Of a DNA stretch of 64,000 nt, positions 1 through 12,573 are shown in pieces. Source of the DNA: Fistularia commersonii (taxonomy: Eukaryota > Chordata > Actinopteri > Syngnathiformes > Fistulariidae); NCBI GenBank assembly GCA_037954325.1, contig JBBMNZ010000021.1:11392616-11456615 (forward strand), read 5' to 3'. A program made the translations under genes and the position numbers. Within the stretch, counting starts at the first letter, position 1. Each line of letters begins with the position of its first letter. The notes beneath the pieces were generated by a model that did not search any database, was not told the DNA's origin, and worked only from the letters and a program-made list of their open reading frames with translations.

Positions 1-373
1 CTTTATTTATGCCGAAGGAAGGAAATTGTTGTGCCAGAGTTTCAAGTAGAACATAGCAATAATAAATAATATTAGGAAATTGTATAAACCGTTAAAAAAA
101 AGGGGGGGGGAATACAAATAAAACTATAAAGTGTCAAAGTCAAGGCTATAAAGTGTTTTAAGGTCTTAAGTGCAAAGATTTGAAGATTCCCTGTGAAATT
201 AAGTACTTCTAACAAGGCTTTTTTTCATCAAATATCGTGAAACAGGTTTAGGAATGTTCTTAATTGTCATTTGTTTTCTCCCTGTCATTGCATTACTCCG
301 ATGGTCCCGCCAATGCATTTCTGATTAGTGTACAGACAAAAACTGACGTGGCAATGTGTATTGTTTTTGGTAG

Positions 374-3300
374 ATTATCCCAACGGAGTGCGTTTGACTT
401 CAGCCGTTCCCGGAGCTGACATCAAAATCCTTATCAACTTCAATGCGCCCAATCCTCAGGATCGGAAAAAATTTACCGATGACTTGCGTGAATCAATTGC
501 CGAAGTCCAAGAAATGGAGAAGTACAGAATAGAATGTGAGTGCCTAATAATGTTCTTCCCAAATAGAAATGCCATTTTTAATATGTGCCCTCCCTCACAT
601 ACGAAGTCATGACAATGTGACATCTCAGTATGTTGGCTATGTATGCTTTGCACAGCGGAGTTGGAGAAACAGAAAGGGGTGGTGAGAGCCAGCATGTCAC
701 AGAGTCTCGGCTTAAAGAAGGAAGCCGGCAACAGCAACCTCAGCCGTGCGAGCCTCGACGATAGCTACGCAATAGGCGAAGGTTTGAAGAGGAGCGCCCT
801 CAGCAGCTCGCTGCGGGACCTGTCAGATGCAGGTAAAAATTGGACGATTCAGCGGTGGCCGATAACAGCTTGTCTCATTTGTTGTGGGTAAAGGAATGTA
901 GACGGTGTACCTAATTCTGACAGGGATAGTACAGTGGCTACTTTTCTACCTCAAAAGTGAATCAAGTCCTGTCACGCCAGTAACGTGACAAAAATTATTA
1001 TTCGATCCTATAGCTGATTTTCAGAAGTGGAAAGTTTCAACTTAGCGTCAGCAATTTACCTACCAGTATAGGAAGTATATGCCATGATCCATTAGCCCAA
1101 TAAAGCAAGAGGATCGGGACGTATATCTTGACTAATGGGCCCAGGCGTGATTTACTGGAGCCTTTCAACTAACAATCCCTCTCCAATACAAGAGCAGACA
1201 CTGGAATGTAGGTCAGCGTGATCAAATTGAGCTTCTTAGCTGTAAGAAGAATTAATGTTGCCTGGTTGATTCAGCTTCGACATGCATCTCCACAATGGCG
1301 TGAGGAGAAGCGCAAACATTTTCAGTGGCGTCAAAACAGGATTCACACAGTGAATAAACATCCCAGATCAGGCCGGTTGCCCTTAACACATGTTTTATTG
1401 CTTTAAGATTTCATTGTCTTTAAATACAAAGGATGTGTAATGTATGTCTTTACTAGGATGATTACCCGAGATCATCAATATTATATTTACCAAAGCAATA
1501 TCTACTTTTGCAAATCAAAATGGCGTATACTAATACTGCTTTCAATGTCCATAAGTGGTAAACCACATGTTTTACATTGATGTTTATAAAAGTGCAGTTT
1601 TGGTCATGGGTAGCTGCTGCTTTGCTGATTTCCCTGCTCATTATGCCTCTTTCTCAAGAAAGGTCATCGTCTAAAAAACAAATAGGACAGGCATTGCTAT
1701 TTTTTTAAAATGAATCTAAACAGGACTAAAAAAAAAAAATCAACTTCTGTTGCAAAGTCCAAAGCCTGTTGGATCCAACCACTTACACAAACCTTTTTTT
1801 TCTGGAATGAAGACTAACAACAGTAACCACCGACCGTCATGTAACCTCTGAATCAAAAACGCCGGTCATTCCCAAACAAGTTTGACAGTATCCCACTGGA
1901 CATTTGTTATCTAAAGCAGTGTTTCCCAACCTTTTTTGAGCCACGGCACATTTTTTCCATGAGCAGAAACACACAACGCACCACCAAATAAATATGTCAA
2001 AAAGGTTTTTAATGAAATAGAATGAAACTGCAGTCTCAATTTACTTAGTGTGAAATCTGGCCCTGTTCGGTTGAACACAAAGCTGATCTTCTTTTAGTCC
2101 ATGTTCTTATCTTCAAGTGAGGGGTGTTAAGTTTGGAGATTTGAACCATGGAGATTTGGAGATTTACTTGGAACCATGGCACTAATGGAAAGCTTTTCCC
2201 TGCACACCAGGCATAACAAGTGTGCGGCTCAGTTGGTACCCCAGTAAAAATGAATCCAAATGCGATATAACTTTCATTGTGTTGTCTTGAGCTCACCTTT
2301 TCTACTTTCTTCTGACCACTACTCGTACTTGGGCCATCATCTAAATATCTCAAAATATTTGTCCATCGCGTATCACTGCCGCTGTCTCACTCGAAACATC
2401 ACTAATGACTATATTTGAGCGGCAGCAGGTAGATACACAGGTCAATTCCCTACCTGTTGCCATCTAGTGGAAGAGCATTCAATTGTTCTACCTGCCACTG
2501 CATGCTGCCCACATAGATAGTCATGCGAAAACACATTATTTGCATTGAAAAAATAATTTTTGGACCAATCGGGTGAAAGTGGGCATTTTTCCACAACACA
2601 CCTGATCATCTCTCACGGCACAGTGGTTGGGAAACACTGATCTAAAGGACGTTTTCACTTACAAGGTGGCTACAAATGCTAAAGATTGTATTATGAATAA
2701 CACTTTTTCTAACATCTTAACAGATGTACTCCTGCTATTTTAGATTCCAATGCATCTCTTGTGACTTACGGCCAACGTTTTAGAAGTGCAGCAATAGATA
2801 GCAGGTCTCACCTTTAATAGAGAAGTCCCCTCGCTATTTTTTAGTCACCCTAGAGTATATAACCTCCAGGCTTGAGCCAATCCAATGACTTTGTAGAAGC
2901 CGCACTGCATCTCCTCTGCCCCGTAGTTCACCTCTGTCCGCTACGCTTACGTTCTCCCGCTAACTAGTCCTGTGCCTCTAGATGAAAACGATACATGCCC
3001 CTCCACATTTTAATCAGGAGTCTTATCTGTTGTGTTACATGTTCTAACCAGGCAAGCGAGGGAGACGCAGCAGTGCAGGATCACTAGACAGCAATATGGA
3101 AGTAAGTAGGATGAAGAAAACACCGAGTTGTCCCTTCAGTTTTCGTTCACTCTGATCTCGAAAGTTTTTACCGTTTTTTTTTTTGTTTGTTTCTTTGTTT
3201 GTTTTTTGCGTCTTTTGAGCCTTTGTTTTTTTTTTTCAATGCATGGTTGTCAGATCCTTGGTGGCTCCTCGTGCATGATGTCCAACGAGAGGATTTGCTT

Positions 3301-5550
3301 TGGCTGACATATTTTCTCGTCATATCCACAGATATATCGATGGATAAAAAAACAGTCTCTGTAGTAGTTTAAAAATTTGAGCTATGCATCCAAGAACCCT
3401 TTGTTATAATTCTTAAGTGGTCATTTTTCTGCATGTCCCACATAGACAACCTCCTTTTTGATAGTGACTCTCTCTATTAAACAGTAAATAAACCGCATTT
3501 CAATAACATTTGGTAGTCTATGGCTGAAATTCTGCACGAAAAAGAAAAACTAAAACTGTACAGAACATACTATTTTAAAAAAGATCTTGTGTTATTTCTT
3601 ATGGGTATCTCTCATGTGGCTGAGTTCATATATATTTTTAAAGTACTACCTTATTCATTCTACCATAAGCACTTTGTCAATTAAGTTTTTATTTTCCTTA
3701 TTGATCACCAAGGGGGAAATGATGCGAAAAGTGTAGCAAGTTGACTCATAACTGCTGGTGTTTATTTTTTCAGTCACTGCCTTTTGAGTTGGAATTTAAA
3801 CTCCCTAATTTAACACTCCCTAATTAAAAAACAACCCAAATTTAAAAAGGGAAAATTGTATTTATGACAATACTATGTCAATACTTTCAAGTGAGGTTGC
3901 TTTATTATTGTATTATAATAATAATTATCGTAACATATATTTATATATATATATATATGTAATTTTATTATATACATTAATACTACCTGCAGTGTCTAGG
4001 ATCTAAAGGTTTTGTGTTGGTAAAGTGCAGGAGTAACTGGTGATGATAAACTCAGTCAAGCCTCCAATTAAAGAAATTTACTGGGGGAACGTCAAGAGGG
4101 AAAAACCAAAAAAAGTAAAAACAAAACTGAGATTCTCTTTTCAAAAGATGAAAGTTATTTTAGGTCCTTTAGTTGATGCCATTTGAAGAATTAGACATTC
4201 CTCTGCAGGTTTACATCGATTGTTTTTTTAGACGGTTCACCAATTTCTATCAAAATTCAGGTTAGATGCAAGAAGCACGGGGTCCCATTTGCTGCATATA
4301 TTTATACTTTATGTGTTGAAAGCAAGAAATATAAAAGTAGGTGTCAGTCTTGATGGACCACTACCTCCCACCAAAGGGAAGAGTCTTAAACAGTTTGTGT
4401 GCGGGATGGGAGGGGACCATCCTGCATGATGGCAGGTCACAACCGAGCACCCTCTCAGCAGAGAGAATGACACGCCGCAGTCCGACCTGGGCCTTGGCGG
4501 CGGCAGCAGCGTACCAGGTGGCGATGGACTCAAAGATGGCGCGGTAGAAATGCTCCATCATGGTCTTTGGCCGGGTTGAATTTCTTCATCTGCTACAGAA
4601 GGTCCATCCTCTGCTGTGTTTTTTTGATCAGGCCCTAAGTTATTACTCCTCAGTGGTGACCGGGAGTCACCCAGGGCGATGGGGGTGGGTTGGCCTCCTC
4701 CCAAAGTCCGTATTCGATCTACAGATCTGAGATGCAGAGAGTTTGGAAGCCCCAATTAGTGTGTTTCCACAAACAGATATACATCTTTTCTTTCCTTTTC
4801 TGTTCTCATCTCTTTGCGTTCTCATCTGTTTTTGTCTTTCACTGATCTTGTGTTCATTACTTTTTTGCTATTTTTCCTCAGCTTTTCTTTTCTGCAGTTT
4901 GCTTTTTTGCACTTCTGTGGCCAAATCAGTGATTAGCGCGGATTCAGTCGGTTGCTCCGGGCAACTTGAACGCAAGCTGTAAGCTATACATTGTCATGTG
5001 ACCTTCCCCTGTCTTCCAGGGTTCTATAATTAGCAGCCCCAACATACGACGAAGAACTCCGTCCACCCGAGACTGTCCTTCTCGCCAGAGTGGCCAGTCC
5101 CTGCCCAGCTCCTCTTCGCTGCTGGGCTCTCTGTTTGGCACCAGGCGGGTGAAATCTCCCAGCCCCACCTCTCAGACCACACATTCGGCCCTCATTTCTC
5201 ATTCCCCACAACCCGCAAACCTACACTACCCGACCCGGGTGGAGACAGACACGCCGGTCCCCATGCATTCCCACAACCAGTTCTGCCACATGACGCAAAA
5301 CCCCCCTCCGTACCACCACCATCACCACTTCCACCCGCCCGCCCACCTCCAGCACTCACTGCACCATTTCAACCCAGCCTCTGCTCACAGCCAGCAGCCG
5401 CCCTACCCGCCTCACACACAGCACGGAGGGCACCTTCCACACTCTTCCCACCCCACGCATGGTCCGCACCACCACGGCCCCCCTTCAGGTGCCGCCCAGG
5501 CCCCCGCCAGCACCAAGCCCAAGCCGAGTGGCATCAGTACGGTGGTGTAA
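374..5550 (+). CDS. iqsec1: IQSEC1 (BRAG2-type Arf GEF), 3' part, partial at 5' end
   Basis: Coding exons 374..535, 656..832, 3052..3101 and 5020..5550 (stop TAA) join in frame (phases 2-1, 2-1, 2-0, 0) with GT donors and AG acceptors. The first exon encodes VPGADIKILINFNAPNPQDR and RKKFTDDLRESIAEVQEMEK, the end of the PH-like region after the Sec7 domain. The next two encode a Ser/Arg-rich linker (KRSALSSSLRDLS, GKRGRRSSAGSLDSN). The last has SSSLLGSLFG, a long His/Pro-rich tail and the C terminus SGISTVV, a class I PDZ ligand. IQSEC proteins activate Arf6 and Arf1 at membranes and synapses; the tail can bind PSD-95-type scaffolds. IQ motif and Sec7 exons lie outside the window. SRASLDDSYA and SGIST favour IQSEC1 over IQSEC2, which I recall ending in SRISTVV. 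Which teleost duplicate this is cannot be told. Confidence 0.9.
833..3051 (+). other. iqsec1 intron (2.2 kb)
   Basis: This intron lies between the exons ending at 832 (donor GTAAAA) and starting at 3052 (acceptor AACCAG). It holds the hAT-type MITE at 1917..2639. I see no coding exon in the rest. Confidence 0.75.
1917..2639. mobile_element. Non-autonomous hAT-type MITE with 8-bp target-site duplication
   Basis: The left end starts CAGTGTTTCCCAACC and the right end is the inverted match GGTTGGGAAACACTG, so 15-bp terminal inverted repeats are intact. Both ends are flanked by the same 8 bp, ATCTAAAG (1909..1916 and 2640..2647), the duplication length expected of hAT transposases. The 723-bp interior has no transposase reading frame. 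It sits in an iqsec1 intron. Confidence 0.85.
4330..4630 (-). pseudogene. Decayed non-LTR retrotransposon reverse-transcriptase fragment
   Basis: On the minus strand two adjacent frames together give the C-terminal signature of fish LINE reverse transcriptases: KKTQQRMDLL, a stop, QMKKFNPAKD, then in another frame MEHFYRAIFESI and HPAHKLFKTLPFGGR. The family pattern I recall is QQR-x-LRQLKKFNLP, FYxxxIESxLT and HPxHxLFxxLPSGRR. At least one frameshift and one stop break it. It sits in the last iqsec1 intron. L2 or Rex1-like is likely, but the subfamily cannot be fixed. Confidence 0.65.
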
Positions 5551-8500
5551 GGATACCTTGACCGTTCTCCCTCGGAAGCTCGTGGCTGTGACGCCGTGAA
5601 CAAAGTCAGACAAAAACCTGTACAAAGTCGGACACTAAGTCCTGTGCCTCCCTAAACATGTTCTCTCGTAGGGCCGTCTATTCAACACGAAATTATTTCC
5701 GTTTTATTTTTAGATCACATTTCAATATCTGCCTGCCTTAAGCTGCAGGTGATACAAAAGCATGCACAAAGACCTCGACCGCTGTCACATCTCAGTAGGC
5801 AATCCAATATCTTCCTGTTGTTTTGCAGAGATACATAGTAATCCTGATTGTCAGCGGGTTCAACTGTTATGAGAATGGTCTTGGACGTGCGGTCTCAACA
5901 GCAGTGTATTTCGTGTAGCAGTAGCACTGTGATATCTCTGTCAGCACTGAAAAATGTGCCAACTATTAAAGCATTTATTCATTTAGTCAGAACATGCTTA
6001 ATGTATATTGTGCAGACTATTTTGTAAAATAATACTAATTATTATTATATTACAAAACAAATGGCCTGAAAAATGTCAGTGTTATAATCCCTTAGAGGAT
6101 TTAGGTTGCATCTAGTTGCCTATGAGTCATAACTGAAAAAGGTAATTGCATCGCTAAGAAGGTAGATAGTGTTTCTCTGTTTGGGGTGGCAATGCATTAT
6201 GGAACAAAAATACCGTGATTCAATAAAAAAATTAAAACTAAAAAAAAAGAAAATCATTAAAAAAAAGACAATGTGCATTGTAAAGCTATATAGATTAATC
6301 CATGGATTTTTCAGCAAAGTGTGATTACAATAAATTGACAAAAGAATTGACAGTCTAGTTGTAAAGATTATATCGCAACCATTTCTAATACAAAGTCTGA
6401 GCTTTCAGTCTTCGTAGTATCACAGTTTCAAAGATTTTTAAAGGCCACAGACTTTTCAATCCTTTTCAAGAATTGAGTAAAAGTAAAGTGTATGGCGTTT
6501 TCTCTGTGGATGTTCCCACCTCAGTTTTCACACAGGCCCGTATTTCTTGATGTAAAATCATCGATGTGTTTGAAGATGCATCGGTCTGCGTCAAATGTGG
6601 TAAACTATAATTCGTTTCACTGCGATTTGCTAAATGAAGAAGCAACTCAGATACAAGCAGTTAATGAAAACTCAAACATGCGGGTTTTGATTTATGATTA
6701 TTTATTTTTGTTAATTATATCGAATGTATGTAACCACAAGCCTCCTGTCATGTATTGAACTTAATCGTGAGTCTATTTGTATTGTTAGCCCTTAGTGTTT
6801 GCTCTCTGGTAAAATTTAATCATTTGAATGTCTGCCTTTCAGTTCTTGATGGTGTCCTGCTGTTGTTTTTGTTTGTATGTTTGTTTCACTCAACATTAGG
6901 TCAAATCTATCAAATGCTCTGTCTGCAACATCTCCTGTATGAGGGTCTGGGTGTGCAATTTGAGAGGAGCGAGGAAACAGAGTTGGAAATTTCATTCCCA
7001 CGGGGTTTCCACTGAAGCTGCAGTATCAAAAAAACATTAGATATTATTCAGTGATATAGTTTGCACTCGGGGGGGAGGAGGAGCGTGAACTCAGCACCGA
7101 CAGCAGTTTTGTGTCAAGCATCCTTCTGATATATGACGGTGGTTGACAGCTTTTCTTCTTTTGTGATAGCATTGAAAAGATTCTGCATAAGGAGATGGAC
7201 TTTTTTTTTTAATTACATGTGCAATATTTACTTTTGCGTAAGAACAATTCCTATGTCTTTGATGTTCTGTTTTGTCTTTAGTTATGTTTTTGTTTTGTTT
7301 TTCCCCATCCCCCAAACCTGTTTGTCATTTCTCCCACAGCAGTTAAATTAAATAGAAGTGTCTGCACGGATTAGGAGGAAACTGACCATCTGCACTCATC
7401 AGAGAATGTTCAAGGAACAACTTGAATGCAACAATGTATTTTTAAGACGTTTTTCTAAGTATTGTATATTCCCTATGTATATCAGTGTTGCAGTGGACAG
7501 TCGTCAAACACGAATTGTAGAAATAGTTTTGACTTCTCGGATTGCTGTTAAATGTAGTCACCATGCATTTGTGTCACTGATGGATCTTCATATTGCAGTT
7601 GACAGTGCGTCAAGGTCTCAGTGCAAAATGTTAACTACAGCTCAATGGGTGGTGGTGTTTTTCTCTTAAACCAGTGAGACAAAAATATCACCGCAAAGAC
7701 AAAATGACAGACAAGTAATGATTTATCATGTGTCTTTGCAGATGCTCAAGCAGGTAATAGCCATCTGCATTCTTCAATAGCTCTTTTCACACCTTCCATT
7801 TGTTAAGGTAATTAAAAAAAAAACTAATTTAGACAGGGGTCATCATACCCTATTGCAGATTATTGGTAATTCTGAATAAATAATTTACTAAAGCTTAATG
7901 CATTAGTAATAACCCATTAACCATACAAGACTCGGGGTGCCATCTCCCCAAGTGGCATTTCAATCCCAGCTCCAATACCTTTCGGAGGAGTCACATTTAT
8001 CCACAAACAACCAAAACACTCTGACACCAAAATGTTTATACCCTACCTACGGATTTTTAATTAATGTAGAAACTATCTCTCCAGAGTATTTGGGGTTTGG
8101 CAAATTACAAAACAACATCCTACAGTGTGCTGTGACACCAATAAAGACGTTTCGGTAGTACAATATTTAAAGTTTGTTCACTGGTCTGCATTTGAGCGGG
8201 TAATTCTTTTTTTATTTAATTTTTTTTTTCAATATTTATTATCTATTTATTTTATTTTTTTTTAGAAGAAGGAAGTAGTAACTAGAAATAAAATAAATTG
8301 TTTTCTTAAATAAGAGGGAATAAATTTAAACAGGATTTTCATTCTTTCTTCATTCTTTCTCTTCTTCATTTTTCTTCAAATTTGATTGAGTTGACAGTTA
8401 TAATACACTCTTCGTGTTTACCCTCCACCACGTAAGTGAGTATATGCATGTTTAACTGTGAGAATATACTCTGAAATATAACTTACAATGATCTATCAGG

Positions 8501-9280
8501 TTTACAGTCGTATGACCTCACAGGTTATTGTTAGAAACTTTTGTAATTACTGTTTTTCAAATTTAAAGGTTCACTTTGGAAGTATAACTGCATGACAGAA
8601 ACACCATTCGGTAAAAATAATACCTTTAAAAATAAGCCAACATATTCAAATCAAAATGAGCATATATCATGGTCTGGTGCACAATATACACGTTACATTT
8701 TGCCACATTAAACATGAAAACACATTCAAGATGGATTCAGATATGACCATAGGCTGTGAGCAAGGGGCTGTTTTTATTTTTGTGTTGACATTAAAACTAA
8801 GTTTAATGTAAATAAACAATCAAGAATGTAACTGAGCTGTAAATAAATGTGATAGCCCGTTTTGCAGCAATATGCCACAAAGGTTTTCCTATTTTAGTGA
8901 ACTTAAAGTAATGGAAAGTAAAATGATGATGATGATATTATTATCATAATTGACTGTTTGAGGTACTTTGTGCTTGATTGCAGACACAAGTGCAATATGG
9001 TGATAAACTTTCTAGATTTAGCAGTTTTGTACAGCAGGCTATGTACAGGAAGGAAAGTGTGGGAATATTTTCACAGAGATAAGTACAGCAACCTGAACAA
9101 GTATAAACAATATATTACGTCATTTGTAGATTTTGCATGTTATTTTGACCAAAAGGTCAGAATTGTCCCAACCTAATGAGTCTGACAACGGCCCTACTAT
9201 AATATACTATTTTTTACAAGCGATCTATGTAGGGCGGGAATAAACAATAAATGACTGATTTTAACAACTAATTTTCACAG
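5551..9280 (+). other. Probable iqsec1 3' UTR grading into intergenic DNA
   Basis: This AT-rich stretch follows the iqsec1 stop. Open frames are short and without family resemblance. T-runs, A-runs and AATAAA-like signals occur (for example in CACCAATAAAGACG near 8133-8150 and several between 8260 and 9250). The end of the transcript cannot be placed from sequence alone. Confidence 0.4.
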
Positions 9281-9478
9281 CACCATGAGACGCCACGGAA
9301 GGACACCGTATTCTTGAAGTGCGAACGCAGCAATTCAATCAATCGAGGTTTGAGTCAGAAAAATTTTGCCCTTACAGGTGAACAAATTACAAATCTTCCC
9401 TTAGTATTTGGAATTCTTAAAAAGGCGCAAACTTTATTGAATCTTAATGGTACCCAAACTGAATGTGTAATGAAATGT
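9281..9478 (+). other. Candidate unassigned exon or short open frame behind a good splice acceptor
   Basis: A pyrimidine-containing acceptor ending TTTTCACAG is followed at 9281 by an open frame of 65 codons ending in TGA at about 9476. It begins HHETPRKDTVFLKCERSN and has no in-frame ATG near its start. A possible donor (ACAG then GTGAAC) lies near 9377. It is in phase to join the iqsec1 exon ending at 3101 as an alternative last exon, but I recognise no homologue. An open frame of this length is not rare by chance in such DNA. Confidence 0.25.
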
Positions 9479-12240
9479 TGATTACAAATCATCATCCCTC
9501 TCCAATTCAATCCAAGGGCCAAGCTATTGTCAAATCTATCATGGCTGCTTGTGCCCTGCTTTCTCCCAGTGCCATTGATGCCTTCCCTTTATTTTTCCTT
9601 TTTATGTTTGTGATTTTATCAAGCAGCGAGCTGTTAGACCCTTAACTTTTAATGTAGCTTTGGTTTTTACCAATGGATGCTGGATGTGGAGTGTTTGAAA
9701 GAATTTTTTTTTTTAGATCGCTTTAATCATACAAATTATATGGTTCAGTAACCTCATGATAAAGACTAATGAATGCCACTTTACAATTTGGACACATTTA
9801 TTTAATCATTTCCGCTAAAAATCATCAAATACCTTCCATCATATGGGCATATTAAATTGATAAGTCTGATTAGAGGTAGATGATTTTGCAGTCTTAACCT
9901 TTGCTGGGCAGGTAGATTCCCAAAATCTTTTAAGAAAGAAAGCATCTTGCCAGCATTCAAAATTTCTATTTAAAGTCATTGTAACCGATTCATCCGTTTG
10001 CATTCTGTGTCGCATTCTGTGTTGCATTCGGTGCGATCGATAGCAGTGGCTCCTGAAGTTATTAGTCAATATAATTTTCAACTTAATCTTTTGTGACAAG
10101 TTCTTCATATTTATTTCCCACTTCCCCAATTACACAACCTTCATCCAGTCAGCATAAGGGCTGTTTTATAAAGTTACAAAGTGATTTGCACGTGGTTCAG
10201 CAAAATACTCTTGAAAAAAAAAAACTTTTTTTGGCCCTAAGATTTTTCTGTTTAAAAATAAAAACGTGGTTTAGGTAAGAGCAGGTCAACTGATTTGGTT
10301 ACAATAATGAAATACAATGCTAAAATACTAAATGCATACTTTATACATGCATGATAGAGGATCTACGTCCCAACAGAAGGTCTATTGTTTGTTCATAACA
10401 ACCATACTAGCCTGCTTCCTGCTGAAGAGTGCCTGTCATTTGATGTTGTTATATCAGGGAATTCTTGTGAACATCATTAACATAGATTCTTATCGGTTTG
10501 CCTTGGTATGCTCATCATGTCATGATAGATGTGTTTTTGACCAATTTTTCCCAGAGACGGCGCCATGTAGAGGAATGGCAGTAACCTGCTGACTGTAAAT
10601 AACAAAGCCATCTGGGGAAAGGCATCTGTGAAGATTCTCAGTCTTCCTGGTCGTGGATCTTTTCGTTGCAGCTGGACTTCTTTCCTTGAAGACCAAAGAC
10701 GTAAAACATCTCCAGGGAAAGAATGTCCAGTTGCCGCGATGAGGTTTGACAAGAAATTTGGGAAAGTAATGCTAAGGGGTGGAATAATTTAAAGCATCTT
10801 GAACAGAGGAGGATAGGAATGTGTGTAAATACTCTGTAAATAGTCTGTATATAATTCCTATAATTATTAAGTATCTGCAATTAGATTTAAGGTTAAATCC
10901 TGTCCCCCTCCGACATTTACATAATCAGCAAACTGCTTCTTTGTCTACAACAGGATGGAGAGAATATGAGTTCTTTCTGTGTTTAATTCATTCAGCTTTC
11001 TGTTTCTGTGTAGGCAAAAAAAAATTGTTATACATAACTAGTAGTGTGATAATGTGTAAAATGAAAATTAAAAACTATATATCATGACATTTCCTCTTAG
11101 CGAGCTTCTTGATTGTGTCCATGGCATTTGAATTTTTTAATGTTTTTGGGTTGTTTTTTTACTTACATAGCTAAATCCAACTTCTACAATACAAATATTT
11201 CCTTTCATATTTCAGTTGCCATAGTGATCTACAGGAGGGAGGGGGGTAAATTGATTTTTGCATGGTGGCCCACATTGTGTCATGATCAGAACAGGTTGCA
11301 TCAAGGTGAATAGAAATTCTAATGACCTTCATCAGAATAAATATTGCCCAAGTAAGAAACTGTTAAATTAAGGCACTGAGTTTTCCGAAGTTAATGCCAT
11401 TGCTAAAGTTTATTCTCAATATCTTTATTCCTTAATCACACTGCTCCTAGTGGAGTTTTTGCAGTATTATTGCAGTTTGTATGACAGTATCATTGTTTCA
11501 GACCCATGTAATCCACTTTGAGTATTCATCCAAAATATTATGACACCATGCATTTTAAACTGAATCTTTTTCTAAAATATAAAGAAAAGATAACAAAAAG
11601 TGTGCAGCTGTAAAAAAAATTTGCAAAATGTGAAAATGAAGTCATTCAACAGATTTTGCAGTTACATATAACAGGCAGAAATAATTAAGTAACCCATTAA
11701 AGCACCTAAATGGTAAAATTGTGGAAGTAAAAGAAAAAAAAGTGTCAAGTAAAATTGGGATTTATTTGTGAAAAGAAATATAACTAATTCAACATACCTC
11801 TCCAACTGACTGATAGACAAGTCATATGTTCTTGAAATAGTTTGTAACACCAGTGCATTCTTGTAAATATGTTTCATAATGAGTTAATGAGAAGTGATTT
11901 TAACAAACCTGAAAAATATTTATCTTTCTTCTGGATGTCGTTAAAGTCTTTTTCTGCCTGTAGTTTTCTGCATTTGGCGCCATCGTGTGATGTAATTTCA
12001 GCACTGCGTGAAACTTCGTGTCGCCTTCGCGGGCTGTGGGAAAATGGGATAAATGTATCCGGAGATAAGATATGTTGACTGCTTTTTGATAATTAGGTTT
12101 TATTGTGGCTTCTCTTAGGGTTCCCTTGTGCATAAGTCAGATCAATAAACGAGGCAAGGACTTTTATGACTGTGCAAAAAGAGCGTTTTATGTGGTTTTA
12201 TTCAATTATGTCTCTGTTATACCGCAATTGTACTGTCCAA
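9479..12240. other. Intergenic, no gene seen
   Basis: AT-rich DNA. It contains a threefold imperfect 12-bp tandem (GCATTCTGTGTC type) near 10001..10037 and a dispersed-repeat fragment at about 10625..10760. No exon is supportable. Confidence 0.5.
10625..10760. repeat. Dispersed fish repeat fragment, TCTCAGTC-TCCTGG type
   Basis: The sequence GAAGATTCTCAGTCTTCCTGG followed by GTTGCAGCTGGACTTCTTTCC resembles a motif widespread in fish genomes. Related copies occur in this window at 23692 (GAGGCTCTCAGTCATCCAGG) and 63559 (GAGGTTCTCGGTCATCAAGG). I recall this motif next to Penelope-type or other retroelement termini, but the class is not established here. Confidence 0.45.
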
Positions 12241-12259
12241 CGTTAGGGGCAGATTCGCA

Positions 12260-12573
12260 TTGCTAACGAGCGGATAACCACCGCTCGCTAAGAATAACTG
12301 ACACACTATCTGTTTTGTTTATTTATGTGTTATTTGTTTATTAAATTGATCGAAGAGCCTCGAAAATATTCTCGACATGATATATTCGACGTAGCCCGAG
12401 GACGTGCTAATGATTAGCACAGTTTTGCTTCGAAAGGATTAGCGGCTAATCCTTTCGAAGCTACAATTTACCATGGTCTTGAATGTATCATAAAAACCAC
12501 CCGCTACGTCATCAGCACAAGACAGAACTGTGTGAAAGGTTGTATACAGCCGATTCCCAGAGAAGCTCTAGAA
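12260..12573 (+). promoter_or_regulatory. acad9 promoter/5' region with palindrome cluster and CRE-like site
   Basis: Upstream of the acad9 ATG lie a 7-bp-arm hairpin (CGAGCGG / CCGCTCG, near 12269-12294), an 8-bp-arm palindrome (12404..12420, GTGCTAAT-G-ATTAGCAC) and a perfect 17-bp-arm palindrome (12427..12443 and 12445..12461, one central base). A CRE-like TACGTCA is at 12505..12511. The gene and position are clear; the promoter role is inference. Confidence 0.45.

Noticed and set aside
2045..2353. 102-codon minus-strand open frame
   Set aside because: It lies wholly inside the non-autonomous hAT MITE and has no transposase similarity.
12532..12573. acad9 start upstream of 12574
   Set aside because: The upstream codon is GTG; the first ATG (ATGATG at 12574) begins a standard mitochondrial presequence.
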